64,000 nt of DNA from an uncultured Clostridia bacterium. Its GTDB lineage: Bacteria; Bacillota; Clostridia; Lachnospirales; Lachnospiraceae. The position numbers and the translations under genes were made by a program. Positions 42,036 to 52,411 of this stretch are shown piece by piece; within the stretch, counting starts at the first letter, position 1; the number at the start of each line of letters is the position of its first letter. The stretch covers positions 45,948 through 109,947 of the forward strand of contig CAMYZE010000007.1 in the NCBI GenBank assembly GCA_947303805.1, given 5' to 3'. The notes under the pieces were generated by a model, which was not told the DNA's origin, did no database searches, and was given only the letters and a program-made list of their open reading frames with translations.

Positions 42036-45000
42036 ATGTCATTTACACATTTACATTTACATACATCGTACAGCCTTTTGGATGGTGCTGGACGAATATC
42101 AGAGATGGTTAGTAGAGTGAAAGAACTTGGGCAAAGTTCTGTTGCTATCACTGACCACGGTGTGATGTATGGTGCTATCGACTTTTTTAAAAATTGTGTT
42201 AAATCAGGTATAAAACCAATTATCGGATCAGAGATATATGTTGTTAGTGGTTCAAGATTTGAGAAACTTGCAAATGAGGAGAGATATCATTTAATCTTAC
42301 TTTGCGAGAATGATATAGGTTATAAAAATTTACTTAAGATTGTGTCAATTGGCTTTACAGAAGGTTTTTATTATAAACCAAGAGTAGATTATGAAACTCT
42401 AAACAAATATTCTGAAGGACTTATCTGTCTATCTGCTTGTCTCGCAGGTGAAATACCAAGAGAATTGCTAAAAGGACAATATAACGAAGCAAAACTTAAG
42501 GCTTTAAATCTTAAGAATATTTTTGGCGAAAATAATTTTTTCATAGAAATACAAAATCATGGGCTTAGAGAAGAATTTAGGATTCATCCGGATTTAATTA
42601 GATTGGCCAAAGAAATTAATGTAAAGATTGTAGCTACAAATGATTGTCACTATACGTATAAGGAAGATAGTTTCGCTCACGACTGCCTTTTATGTCTACA
42701 ATCAGGCAATAAGGTTGCAGATACAGATAGAATGAAGTATGAAAAAGAAAAGTACTATATTACTTCAGAATCGGAGATGAGGGAACTTTTTAAATTTTGT
42801 CCTGAGGCAGTTGATAATACTGAGGAAATTGCTAGAAGATGCAATATACATATTGATTTTACGAAGTCGGCTTATAACGATTTAATTTCAGCTATTGAAA
42901 AAAATAAAAAAGAAGGAATTATAGTTGGAGATGATAATAAATTTAAAGAGATGGTTAGAGAATGTGAATATCATGTGCCATCTTTTAAAGTGCCTGACGG
43001 ATATACAAGTGTAGAATATATTAAAAAGCTTACAAATGACGGAATAGAAAGGAAGTATGATTTAAAAAACAATAAAAACGCAGATATTATAAAGAAGAGA
43101 GCAGAATATGAATTAGATTTAATTATAAAAATGGGATTTGTAGACTACTTCTTGATAGTTGCAGATTACATAGGATATGCTAAGGAACATGATATACCAG
43201 TTGGACCTGGAAGAGGATCGTCAGTAGGATCCATGGTTGCATATGCTCTTGATATCACTGATATTGATCCTATAAAGTTTGGATTATTCTTTGAGAGATT
43301 TTTAAATCCAGAGAGAGTATCTATGCCCGATATTGACTCTGATTTTTGTGTAATAGGCAGAGACGATGTCATAAATTATGTTAAAAATATATATGGAAAA
43401 CTTAATGTTGCTCAGATAGTAACTTTTGGTACTCTTGCTGCAAAACAAGTAATAAAGGACGTCGGGAGAGTGCTAGATGTACCACTCACCAAAACTACTG
43501 AACTTGCTAATTTGATTGCTAAAAGACCTATGTCAGATCAAAAGTTTGCAAATTTAGACAAGATGTTAAATGCTGATGTAGAAAAATTTGCAAGTTCAGA
43601 AGTGGGAAATGTCTTGCAATTTAGAAAAATGTATAAAGAGGATGCTGAAACAAAGATGATTATTGACACAGCTATGAGGATAGAAGGCATACCTCGCAAT
43701 GCATCAGTTCATGCATCCGGTGTGCTTATAGCACCAGAGGAAATATCTAATTATGTTCCACTTGCAAGAGGCAAAGATAGTTTGACGAGTTCTACAAAAG
43801 AAATAGGTAAGACAGTTAGTGAAGAACAATTTTTAGTTACCGAGTATGATATGATAACTTTAGAGGAGTTAGGGCTTCTTAAGATGGACTTTCTCGGGCT
43901 AAGAAACTTAACTGCAATTAAAGACTGTCTTGATATTGTTGAAAAGAATAAAGGTATCAAGTTGGATTTAAAACAAATACCTTATGATGACGAGAATGTG
44001 TTTAAGATGATTGCCAGTGGAGATACTTTGGGTGTATTCCAACTTGAGTCTGAAGGCATGACGAACTTCATGAAGAAACTAAAACCTACAGTGCTAGAGG
44101 ACTTAATTGCTGGAGTGAGCCTATTTAGACCAGGACCAATGGATTTTATTGATAAATATTGTGAAGGTAAGAGAAACTCCGCTCACATTACTTATGACCA
44201 TCCTTTACTTAAGACAATTTTGGAGCCAACTTATGGTTGTATAGTTTATCAAGAGCAAGTTATGCAGATAGTTCAAGAACTTGCAGGATTCACGCTTGGA
44301 AGGGCAGATCAAGTTAGACGAATAATGTCTAAGAAAAAACCAGATGCACTTAAGGCTGAAAGAAATAATTTTATTCATGGTAATAACGAACTAGGAATAA
44401 AAGGTTGCATCAATAACGGAGTAGATGAGAAAATTGCAAATAAAATATTTGACGAACTTACTCAATTCGCTTCCTATGCATTTAACAAGTCGCATGCAGC
44501 TGCTTATGCCACTGTGGCATATCAGACAGCATACCTTAAATACTATTATCGTGCGGAGTTTTTTACTAGTATCTGCAACTCAGTAATATTTAATCGTGAT
44601 AAGCTTGCTGAGTATGTGGGATCTGTTATTATGAGCGGGATAAAGATACTTCCTGTAGACATTAATAAGTCTTATGATGAATATACTGTTGAGGGAAATG
44701 ATATTCGTATGGGTTTTGCGGCTCTTAAAAAAGTAGGCGCAAATATATCTAGAAGTATTATAGAAGAGAGAAATAGTAACGGTGAATACCATAGTTTTGT
44801 AGATGCAGTAACTAGGATGAATGATTGTGGATGTAATAAAATTGCATTTGAGGCTCTTATTCTTTGCGGTGCATTTGATTCATTTGAGGGTAATAGAAAA
44901 CAAAAGCTCTTTATGTATCAAAAGATAATTGAAGTCAATTCTAAAAAAACTAAGAAGAGTATGCCTGGAGAGATGAGCATATTTGATATTATGGAAGAAA

Positions 45001-45758
45001 ATGGCATAAATACTGATATTAATATCTCTTCTGATGAAACTTTATTAAAAGATTTTGACGATATTGAAGACTTTACAGATGAAGAGAAATTATTTACAGA
45101 GAAAAACTATACTGGTATTTATCTCTCTGGACACCCTATGAAAAAATATATTCAATTTATTGATAAGAATGTAAATGCAAAATCTACTAATTTTATTAAA
45201 AATGAAGAAGGAAACACTGACTTAGATGATGGAACTAAAGTTTCAATAGTTGGAATTATAGACGAAGTAAAGAAGATGAAAGTCAAAAGAACTGGTGATG
45301 AGATGGCAAAACTAGTCTTATCTGATTTCAATGGTTCATTTGAAGTACTTGCATTTCATAATAAATATGAAGAGTATAAATCTCTCATAGAGCAAAATAA
45401 AATAGTGTATATTGAAGGAAAACTAAATGTAGATGAAAGAAATGACCGTGGAAGCATCTATATAGATAAGATGTATAATATTGATGAATATATAGCACTT
45501 AAAAAGAATGAAAGCCTACCGCCTGAAGTCAAGATAAAGTTACATTTTACAGATAAAAATAACTTCGTAAAAAATCATATAGAGTTATACTCAATTTTAA
45601 AATCTAATAGCGGTAAAGATTATGTGGAAATCATTCTTGACAGTGAAAGACAGAAAAAAGTTCTCAAAGAACTCCCAATATCTTTTACCAATAATATTGT
45701 GAGCATTTTGCGTGATAATTATGGCAGTGACAATGTAGAGGTCATAAATGGTAAATAA
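42036..45758 (+). CDS. dnaE: DNA polymerase III alpha subunit (DnaE)
   Basis: A 1240-residue replicative or lagging-strand polymerase of the DnaE1/DnaE3 group. The PHP domain opens with THLHLHTSYSLLDG. The palm carries GPGRGSS and PDIDSDF (catalytic Asp434 and Asp436). FNKSHAAAYA follows, then helix-hairpin-helix and an OB domain near residue 1080. No 3'-5' exonuclease insert is present, so it is not PolC. It starts right at the whiA stop. Confidence 0.96.
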   Translation: MSFTHLHLHTSYSLLDGAGRISEMVSRVKELGQSSVAITDHGVMYGAIDFFKNCVKSGIKPIIGSEIYVVSGSRFEKLANEERYHLILLCENDIGYKNLLKIVSIGFTEGFYYKPRVDYETLNKYSEGLICLSACLAGEIPRELLKGQYNEAKLKALNLKNIFGENNFFIEIQNHGLREEFRIHPDLIRLAKEINVKIVATNDCHYTYKEDSFAHDCLLCLQSGNKVADTDRMKYEKEKYYITSESEMRELFKFCPEAVDNTEEIARRCNIHIDFTKSAYNDLISAIEKNKKEGIIVGDDNKFKEMVRECEYHVPSFKVPDGYTSVEYIKKLTNDGIERKYDLKNNKNADIIKKRAEYELDLIIKMGFVDYFLIVADYIGYAKEHDIPVGPGRGSSVGSMVAYALDITDIDPIKFGLFFERFLNPERVSMPDIDSDFCVIGRDDVINYVKNIYGKLNVAQIVTFGTLAAKQVIKDVGRVLDVPLTKTTELANLIAKRPMSDQKFANLDKMLNADVEKFASSEVGNVLQFRKMYKEDAETKMIIDTAMRIEGIPRNASVHASGVLIAPEEISNYVPLARGKDSLTSSTKEIGKTVSEEQFLVTEYDMITLEELGLLKMDFLGLRNLTAIKDCLDIVEKNKGIKLDLKQIPYDDENVFKMIASGDTLGVFQLESEGMTNFMKKLKPTVLEDLIAGVSLFRPGPMDFIDKYCEGKRNSAHITYDHPLLKTILEPTYGCIVYQEQVMQIVQELAGFTLGRADQVRRIMSKKKPDALKAERNNFIHGNNELGIKGCINNGVDEKIANKIFDELTQFASYAFNKSHAAAYATVAYQTAYLKYYYRAEFFTSICNSVIFNRDKLAEYVGSVIMSGIKILPVDINKSYDEYTVEGNDIRMGFAALKKVGANISRSIIEERNSNGEYHSFVDAVTRMNDCGCNKIAFEALILCGAFDSFEGNRKQKLFMYQKIIEVNSKKTKKSMPGEMSIFDIMEENGINTDINISSDETLLKDFDDIEDFTDEEKLFTEKNYTGIYLSGHPMKKYIQFIDKNVNAKSTNFIKNEEGNTDLDDGTKVSIVGIIDEVKKMKVKRTGDEMAKLVLSDFNGSFEVLAFHNKYEEYKSLIEQNKIVYIEGKLNVDERNDRGSIYIDKMYNIDEYIALKKNESLPPEVKIKLHFTDKNNFVKNHIELYSILKSNSGKDYVEIILDSERQKKVLKELPISFTNNIVSILRDNYGSDNVEVINGK

Positions 45759-47574
45759 ATTACTTAGTATAGCAATAGAAGAAATCAAGAAAAAAAAATA
45801 TGATGGTTATTTTATTAGCATATCGAATGAAAATCTATATGAGTTTACTAGAAAAATAGATAATTATGTAGAAGAACTTACAGGTTTTACAGGAGATACT
45901 GGTTCACTACTTATCACAAAAAATAAAAGTTATTTATATGTAGATGGAAGGTTTACTGTTCAAGCTAAAAGAGAGATTTCAGATAGTAGAATTAATGTAG
46001 TAGTTATAAATAGAAATGCTAAGAGACTTGATGATATAGTAAGTAGATTTAGTAAAAACGACGTTGTGGCTTTAAATCCAAAACTTGAGTCGGCCAACAA
46101 TGTATTAAATACAATAGCTAGTTTCAAAAAGAAAAATATAAAATTAGTTTTTGATGATAAATTTTTATTAAACAAATTTAAAGATATTAAGAAGAGCTAT
46201 TTTAATCTTAGTTCAGCACCATTATTTTTACTAGATAAAAAATATATAAGTAAAAGTTTAAAGCTTAAAATTAAAGAATGCATAAATACATTAAAGCAAG
46301 AAAACCATATTTCTGGCAATGTCAGTTATGTCACATCAAACCTAGAGGAAATTGCATATCTTACAAATCTTCGATATAGATTTTGTGATTTGGATAATCA
46401 TGGTGTGTTGTTTGATGCATTTTTAATTGCAAATGAGTTTAAGTCATCATTATATATAAGGGATTATCTTGAAGAAGAAAGCGAGAGAATACTTACTAAA
46501 TCCAATATTGTCATTAAGAACTATAAAGATTTTTATAGTGACTTAAGGAAGATTCGTGATAAGAGAAGGTTATTCTTTGATAAGAATATTAACAATTATT
46601 ATATATATAAAAATTTAAATGTAAAAAATAAAAATATTATCAATTCACCTTTAGCTATTAACATGTCAATAAAGGGTGATTCAGAAATAAAGGGAATAAG
46701 AAAGTGCAATATCCTTGATGGTGTTGCGATGACTAAGGTATTATATAATCTAAAAAATAGTAGAATAAATCGCAAATATTTATCAAACGAGTATGATATA
46801 AAAAAGTTTGTTGATAGCACAAGAGTATCAGTTGGAAAGAAACAATACTTATGTCCAAGTTTTGAAACCATAGTTGCATTCAGAGAAAATTCGGCAATTT
46901 GCCACTACATACCTTATAGAGACAAGTCAAAGAAGATTAGTTCTGATGGATTATTACTCATAGATTCTGGCGGCAATTATTTAAGTGGTACTACAGACAT
47001 TACAAGGACCATAAGTTTATACAAAAATAAAGTTCCTGACATTATAAAAAAACATTATACTCTAGTATTGGATTCAATGATTAGTCTATCAACATTAAAG
47101 TTTCCATACGGATTAACTGGATTTGAACTAGATATCATTGCAAGAAAAAAACTATATGATGAGTATTTAGATTTTAATCATGGAACGGGACATGGCATTG
47201 GATTTATTTCAAATGTCCATGAAGGGCCAAATAGGATAGGTCCTGGTGTCAACAGTAACTTTAATAAAAATGTAATGGAACCTTATCAGGTTACTTCCGA
47301 TGAGCCTGGCCTTTATTTTGAAGGGAAATATGGAATCAGAATAGAGAATGATTTGCTCACTGTGCCACTAAAAGAAAATGAATATGGTGATTTTTTAGGT
47401 TTCGAGACATTAACTTTATGCCCCTATGACAATGATTTAATTGATAAAAGATATTTAAGTAAAGAATCAATTATTTTTTTAAATAATTACAACAAATTAG
47501 TTTATAAAAAGATTTCAAAACACTTAGATAACGATGAGAGAATTTGGCTAAAAAAAGTAACAAAAGAGGTATAA
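45748..47574 (+). CDS. Xaa-Pro aminopeptidase (M24B, aminopeptidase P)
   Basis: Removes N-terminal residues preceding proline. The 608-residue length matches the three-domain form: two creatinase-like N-terminal domains and a pita-bread catalytic domain from about 320. Metal ligands are seen in LLIDSGG, GTTDITRT, HGTGHGIG, DEPGLYFEGKYGIRIEN and GFETLT. The ATG at 45748 overlaps dnaE by 11 bases. The gene is especially A+T-rich and Lys/Asn-rich. Confidence 0.92.
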   Translation: MVNKLLSIAIEEIKKKKYDGYFISISNENLYEFTRKIDNYVEELTGFTGDTGSLLITKNKSYLYVDGRFTVQAKREISDSRINVVVINRNAKRLDDIVSRFSKNDVVALNPKLESANNVLNTIASFKKKNIKLVFDDKFLLNKFKDIKKSYFNLSSAPLFLLDKKYISKSLKLKIKECINTLKQENHISGNVSYVTSNLEEIAYLTNLRYRFCDLDNHGVLFDAFLIANEFKSSLYIRDYLEEESERILTKSNIVIKNYKDFYSDLRKIRDKRRLFFDKNINNYYIYKNLNVKNKNIINSPLAINMSIKGDSEIKGIRKCNILDGVAMTKVLYNLKNSRINRKYLSNEYDIKKFVDSTRVSVGKKQYLCPSFETIVAFRENSAICHYIPYRDKSKKISSDGLLLIDSGGNYLSGTTDITRTISLYKNKVPDIIKKHYTLVLDSMISLSTLKFPYGLTGFELDIIARKKLYDEYLDFNHGTGHGIGFISNVHEGPNRIGPGVNSNFNKNVMEPYQVTSDEPGLYFEGKYGIRIENDLLTVPLKENEYGDFLGFETLTLCPYDNDLIDKRYLSKESIIFLNNYNKLVYKKISKHLDNDERIWLKKVTKEV

Positions 47575-47575
47575 T

Positions 47576-48196
47576 ATGGGAATTGATGCTTTGTTTATGG
47601 AATTTGTCCATGGAATGTGTGTAAGTGCTGGAGGATTTTTTACGCCATTTTTTAGACTAATTTCAGTGATTGGTGAAAAGTCATGGTTTTTTTTACTTAT
47701 ATCTTGCATACTTTGTTTGCATAAGAAAACTAGGTGGGTAGGAGCAACGGCAATTTTGGCTATTTTTTTGGGTTGGATAATAGCGGATTTTGGTTTAAAA
47801 CCACTAATTATGAGAGATAGACCTTATACTACAGGAAATCTATATCTCGACTATTGGGAACTGGCTGGAGCATATTATGAAACTGACTATTCAATGCCAT
47901 CAGGCCACACTTTAGGTTGTGCTGCGTTTTTTATATCCCTATATATAACAAGCAAAAAAAGTGCTAGACCTTATATATCGACTATAGGCATTATAGGTGT
48001 TGTGCTTATGGCTTTGTCGAGAATGTATTTTATGCATCACTATTTTTCTGACTGTGTAGTAGCTGTGATTTTGGCAGCAGTAGTTTCGTTTATTGCTAAA
48101 GTAATAGTTAAAGCGATACATAAAATTTTTAAGGCGAATGAAGATATTGGTTTTTGCAGATTTGTATTAAATTTTGATTTATTTTCTAGAAAGTAA
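47576..48196 (+). CDS. PAP2-family membrane phosphatase
   Basis: A 206-residue membrane protein with the three PAP2 motifs KPLIMRDRP, PSGH and SRMYFMHHYFSD (catalytic His) and about five helices. Such enzymes dephosphorylate lipids such as undecaprenyl pyrophosphate or phosphatidic acid at the outer face of the membrane. Nearby wall genes make recycling of the undecaprenyl carrier plausible, but that is inference. The stop overlaps the birA start by one base. Confidence 0.9.
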   Translation: MGIDALFMEFVHGMCVSAGGFFTPFFRLISVIGEKSWFFLLISCILCLHKKTRWVGATAILAIFLGWIIADFGLKPLIMRDRPYTTGNLYLDYWELAGAYYETDYSMPSGHTLGCAAFFISLYITSKKSARPYISTIGIIGVVLMALSRMYFMHHYFSDCVVAVILAAVVSFIAKVIVKAIHKIFKANEDIGFCRFVLNFDLFSRK

Positions 48197-48921
48197 TGAT
48201 TAATTTTCTATTTGAAAAACTTGATATAGTTGACTCTACAAATGATTATTTGACTAGGGAAGTGGAAAATGGTAAAGTTTGTAAAGATAAGATTCTTATA
48301 AGCAAATATCAAAGTAATGGACACGGCTCAAATGGTAAGAGCTTCATATCGGATAGCAATGTTGGGATTTACTTTACATTACTGCATTTTTATGACAATG
48401 ACAAAGAACTTAAATTTATTACTCAAAAGGCTGCAGTAGCAGTATATCAGTTTTTTAAAAACACTTTTGACATAGAACTTAAAATAAAATGGGTAAATGA
48501 TCTTTATTATAACGATAAAAAAGTTTGCGGTATCCTATGCAGGAATTTGATAAAGTATAAAGCTGTAATTATAGGAATTGGGATTGATTTGTTTGAGAAT
48601 AAAAATGTAAATGATGAGATTAGAGATATAGCCGGCTACATTTTTAAAGATAAAAAGGAAATAATTGCTAAATTAGAACATAACACTAAATTATCAAAAG
48701 AGTCTTGTGCATATAAGAATCTATATACAGATTTTAAAAGTTTAAAAATTGATGGTATTGTCATAGATGACAGTTCATTGTGGGAGCCAGACCAAATAGT
48801 TATAGATATTGTACAGATCATTTATTCCCTTATTAAAACCGAAGGTTTACCAAGGATATATATAGACAAAAATATCATAAAGGATGAAAGAATTTATGAA
48901 GATTATAACTTGGAATGTTAA
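48196..48921 (+). CDS. birA: Biotin--protein ligase (catalytic domain only)
   Basis: Attaches biotin to carboxylase carriers. The 241-residue protein lacks the N-terminal DNA-binding domain, so it would not be a repressor. Motifs VDSTNDYL, KIKWVNDLYYNDKKVCGIL and IIGIGIDL are conserved. The biotinyl-AMP loop, usually GRGRxGR, reads GHGSNGK, with all three arginines replaced. This may reduce activity or reflect a divergent subgroup. Confidence 0.82.
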   Translation: MINFLFEKLDIVDSTNDYLTREVENGKVCKDKILISKYQSNGHGSNGKSFISDSNVGIYFTLLHFYDNDKELKFITQKAAVAVYQFFKNTFDIELKIKWVNDLYYNDKKVCGILCRNLIKYKAVIIGIGIDLFENKNVNDEIRDIAGYIFKDKKEIIAKLEHNTKLSKESCAYKNLYTDFKSLKIDGIVIDDSSLWEPDQIVIDIVQIIYSLIKTEGLPRIYIDKNIIKDERIYEDYNLEC

Positions 48922-49651
48922 TGGATTAAGAGCTTGCATAAAAAAAGATTTTGTTGAGAGTATTAAAAAAATTAAATGTGATGTAGTATGTCTGCAGGAA
49001 ACCAAACTTCAAAGGGATCAAATACCTGTTGAAATTGAAGAGCTAAAGTACAAGTCTTTTTGGCACTTTGCAATAAAAAAAGGTTATAGTGGAACAGCCA
49101 TTTTGAGCAAAGTTGAACCTATTTCTGTGAAGACGGGAATTGGAAGTGCCATTCATGATGACGAAGGTAGGACAGTCACTTTAGAGTTTGAAGACTTTTA
49201 TCTTGTGAATGCCTATGTTCCAAATGCACAACCTGAACTTAAAAGAATTGATTTTAGAAGCGAGTGGGAAGAAAAACTGCTCAAGTATCTTAAGAAACTT
49301 GATAAGAAAAAACCGATTGTGTACTGTGGAGATTTGAATGTTGCTCATGAAGAAATAGATTTAAAAAATCCAAAACAAAATGTTGGTCAACCAGGATTTT
49401 CTGATGAGGAGAGAAGTATGATGACGACTCTTTTATCAAATAACTTTGTGGATGTATATCGTGAGTTAAATCCAAATGGTAGAGATTATACCTGGTGGTC
49501 ATATAGAGCGAATGCGAGAGAAAATAATACAGGCTGGAGAATTGATTATTTTATAGTATCACAAAGATTTATGAGTAAAGTAAAAGGTATAAAAATACAT
49601 AATGAAATAATGGGATCAGATCATTGCCCTGTAGAGTTGATTTTAAAATAA
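48896..49651 (+). CDS. exoA: Exodeoxyribonuclease III / AP endonuclease
   Basis: Repairs abasic sites in DNA. Motifs are ITWNVNGLRA, LQETKL, YSGTAI, GDLNVAHEEIDL, WWSYR, WRIDYF and SDHCPV, all active-site elements of the ExoIII/APE family. The 251-residue length is typical. The ATG at 48896 has AAAGGA 11 bases upstream; an in-frame ATG at 48884 lies within that site. It overlaps birA by 26 bases. Confidence 0.95.
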   Translation: MKIITWNVNGLRACIKKDFVESIKKIKCDVVCLQETKLQRDQIPVEIEELKYKSFWHFAIKKGYSGTAILSKVEPISVKTGIGSAIHDDEGRTVTLEFEDFYLVNAYVPNAQPELKRIDFRSEWEEKLLKYLKKLDKKKPIVYCGDLNVAHEEIDLKNPKQNVGQPGFSDEERSMMTTLLSNNFVDVYRELNPNGRDYTWWSYRANARENNTGWRIDYFIVSQRFMSKVKGIKIHNEIMGSDHCPVELILK

Positions 49652-50391
49652 TGTTAATTGAGTATCTAAAAAAAATTGATTGTAAGAAAAATATTTCAAA
49701 ATTAGTACAAATTCTTTATGAGTATAGAGAAAGAATTGCGGCTACACTTTTTATGATTCTTTTTACTGTACTTTTGGCTATATTGACTGATAAAAAAATT
49801 TCAAATGAAAATATTAATATGAATTTATATGATGGTAAGACATTTGTCACAGAAACATATCCAATATTTAAGGATGTGGTTTTTGTAGGAGATTCATACT
49901 CTCATTTTCTTGCTCTTGAACTTGGTTTTGATACAACTATCTATTCAAGCCCTGGACTTCCTCTTGAAAAACTAACTTATTGTTTTAATTCGGCTAAGAA
50001 AAATATGAAAAAGTATTTTGTTGTATTTATAGGGCCCAATGATTATATGGTCAATACAGATTTGAAAAAATTTAATAAGTTGTTGAGTAACTATGTGGAG
50101 CTGTTTATAAATGATTCAAAAGTGATACTTTGTTCATATTTACCATCTATGTATACTGACGATATAAAAAACAAAGGTGTTGCTAAATATAACATAAGTG
50201 ACTATGATGATGAAATTAGAAAAGTAGCAAATTCTTATAATAAAGTGTATTATTTTGATTTATCGGACTTCATTGGTAAAAAAGAATATTACAAATACTT
50301 GGTTGATGAACTAGATACTATTCATTTTAATCATAAGTTCTATGTGGAGTTTATTAATAAATTAAATAGTTTTATTATGTCAATAAAATAG
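49651..50391 (+). CDS. Membrane-anchored SGNH/GDSL hydrolase-like protein
   Basis: A 246-residue protein with an N-terminal membrane helix at about 33-52 and an external SGNH-type domain: VVFVGDSYSHF (GDS nucleophile block), FIGPNDY (Gly/Asn blocks) and DTIHFNHKFY (Asp-x2-His block). Such domains are often O-acetyl esterases acting on wall polymers. The ATG at 49651 overlaps the exoA stop (TAATG). Confidence 0.8.
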   Translation: MLIEYLKKIDCKKNISKLVQILYEYRERIAATLFMILFTVLLAILTDKKISNENINMNLYDGKTFVTETYPIFKDVVFVGDSYSHFLALELGFDTTIYSSPGLPLEKLTYCFNSAKKNMKKYFVVFIGPNDYMVNTDLKKFNKLLSNYVELFINDSKVILCSYLPSMYTDDIKNKGVAKYNISDYDDEIRKVANSYNKVYYFDLSDFIGKKEYYKYLVDELDTIHFNHKFYVEFINKLNSFIMSIK

Positions 50392-50393
50392 GT

Positions 50394-51626
50394 ATGGAAA
50401 GAGCTATTCTACATTGTGATATGAATAATTTCTACGCATCAGTTGAATGTATGCTCAATCCGAGCATTAAGGATAAACCAGTTGCTGTATGCGGAAGCGA
50501 AGCAGACAGGCATGGAATTGTTCTTGCTAAAAATTATCATGCAAAAGATTATGGTGTTATTACTGGTGATGCAATTTGGCAGGCAAAGAAAAAATGTCCT
50601 GACCTTATAGTTATAGACACACCACATTTTGACGAGTATTCAAAATATTCAAAACTTGCTAGAAACTTATATAGAGAATACACGGATTTGGTAGAGCCTA
50701 TGGGACTTGATGAATGTTGGTTAGATGTCACAAAATCAACTCTATTATTTGGGAAACCAGAAAAAATAGCCGATGAGCTTAGAGAGAAAGTAAAATGTAA
50801 ATTTGGACTTACAATTTCTGTAGGAGTGTCATTTAATAAGACATTTGCAAAACTAGGTAGTGATTTAAAGAAACCCGATGCAACTACAATTATTACAAAA
50901 GAAAATTTTAAAACTGTTGTGTGGCCACTGCCGGTATCTTGTCTATTTGGGGTAGGTAGAAAGACTAATGAGAAATTAAAAGAAAAGTTTATATATACTA
51001 TTGGTGATTTGGCGAATACTAAAATTGATAGGCTTGAACGAATGCTTGGGAAGAATGGTTTTGCACTTTATGAAGCGGCAAATGGATTAGAAAATGATGA
51101 AGTGCAAAGATATGAAGAACTAGATGAGGTTAAATCAATAAGCCATGGAATTACCACAGTAAAAGATTTGTCTAATAATGATGAAGTTTGGAAAGTGATG
51201 CTTGAATTGGCTCAAGAAATTGGTTTAAAGCTTAGAACAAAGCAATTAAGGGCTGGAGGTGTGAGTGTAAGTATAAGGGATGAGAAATTATATTGGGAAC
51301 AGTACCAAGTAAAATTAAAATCATCTGAACAAAGTGCTATAAATATTGCCAAACATGCTTTTGAATTATTTAAATTAAGGTATGATTGGGAAAGAAAAGT
51401 AAGAAATGTAACAATTGGTGTCATGTATTTAAGTTCGGAGGATAAACCTGAACAGATAACAATATTTGATGCCATAGGACAAAAAGATAAGGTAGAGAAA
51501 GCTGAAAGAGTCATGGAAGAATTAAATCTTAGATATGGTTCTGAAGTTGTAAAAAATGCAACACTTGTATCAGTTGACTCTTTGCCAAAAAGTAGGAGAA
51601 AAATTATATATAATGAAGACAAGTAA
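50394..51626 (+). CDS. dinB: DNA polymerase IV (Y-family)
   Basis: A translesion polymerase of 410 residues. Catalytic motifs HCDMNNFYASVE and GLDECWLDVT carry the Asp and Asp/Glu metal ligands. ISVGVSFNKTFAKLGSDLKKPD, LFGVGRKT and the little-finger domain follow. The length fits the family. It starts 2 bases after the preceding stop. A canonical beta-clamp motif may be QITIFD near residue 362. Confidence 0.94.
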   Translation: MERAILHCDMNNFYASVECMLNPSIKDKPVAVCGSEADRHGIVLAKNYHAKDYGVITGDAIWQAKKKCPDLIVIDTPHFDEYSKYSKLARNLYREYTDLVEPMGLDECWLDVTKSTLLFGKPEKIADELREKVKCKFGLTISVGVSFNKTFAKLGSDLKKPDATTIITKENFKTVVWPLPVSCLFGVGRKTNEKLKEKFIYTIGDLANTKIDRLERMLGKNGFALYEAANGLENDEVQRYEELDEVKSISHGITTVKDLSNNDEVWKVMLELAQEIGLKLRTKQLRAGGVSVSIRDEKLYWEQYQVKLKSSEQSAINIAKHAFELFKLRYDWERKVRNVTIGVMYLSSEDKPEQITIFDAIGQKDKVEKAERVMEELNLRYGSEVVKNATLVSVDSLPKSRRKIIYNEDK

Positions 51627-52368
51627 GTTTAAAATTGCGCTAGATGGAATTATAATTCCATTTGCTATCTATATGGCAGTAACGCTTGTAGTAGTGGCGA
51701 TATTTCAAGCTTTGACGAAATCTACTGATTACAATTTAGTTTTGTTGCAGGGGATATCTAATATTTTTACTTTCATTGTTCTATGTCCACTTTATATTTC
51801 TTTCAAGAGAAAGTATGATGTAAAGTCAAAACCATTTAGCTTTGGAACATGTTTATATATGATACCACTAGCATTTTCTATATGTGTAATTGGAAATGTG
51901 TTAGTTGATTATATACCAAGAGCTACGGAAAATATTGTTACAACTGAAGTTTATAAGCTCGCAGAAGAATATAATATTTTTTTAAGCCTTTTTATAGTTT
52001 CTGTGCTAATTCCTATTATAGAAGAATTGATATTTAGAGGATTTTTCTTTGATGCTGTAAAGCTTATATCTAATGATATTATAGCGATAGTATTTACGAG
52101 CATCGCATTTGCAATAGCTCATGTAGATTTTAGGCAAGCGCTTTATGCACTATTTGCTGGATTATTTTTAGCTTATATAAGATACAAATATAGAAGACTT
52201 ATATATACTATATTGCTTCATTTGCTTATGAACTTGACAACTATAGTATTTGTGCCATCAATTTTAGCTGTGAAAGATCTAAGAAGTAGACTTTATATAT
52301 TGTTCATTTGTTTTGGAATGTTATTTTTTACAATATATAGAATAAATTTTCAAAAAAATGTTTCTTGA
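51613..52368 (+). CDS. CPBP-family intramembrane metalloprotease
   Basis: A 251-residue protein with about seven membrane helices and the CPBP/Abi (CAAX protease-like) motifs EELIFRG, FAIAHVDF and LLHLLMN. Bacterial members are linked to bacteriocin immunity and membrane protein processing, but substrates are mostly unknown. The ATG at 51613 overlaps the end of dinB; AGGAG lies about 14 bases upstream, rather far. Confidence 0.87.
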   Translation: MKTSKFKIALDGIIIPFAIYMAVTLVVVAIFQALTKSTDYNLVLLQGISNIFTFIVLCPLYISFKRKYDVKSKPFSFGTCLYMIPLAFSICVIGNVLVDYIPRATENIVTTEVYKLAEEYNIFLSLFIVSVLIPIIEELIFRGFFFDAVKLISNDIIAIVFTSIAFAIAHVDFRQALYALFAGLFLAYIRYKYRRLIYTILLHLLMNLTTIVFVPSILAVKDLRSRLYILFICFGMLFFTIYRINFQKNVS

Positions 52369-52393
52369 TAAGATTCGATAATTTTAGTATTAT
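52365..52393 (+). promoter_or_regulatory. Promoter of the GT2 gene
   Basis: TTGATA (52365-52370), a 17-base spacer and TATTAT (52388-52393). It overlaps the stop codon of the protease gene and precedes a GGAGG site. Confidence 0.65.
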
Positions 52394-52411
52394 TTATCGT
52401 ATGGAGGAAAT

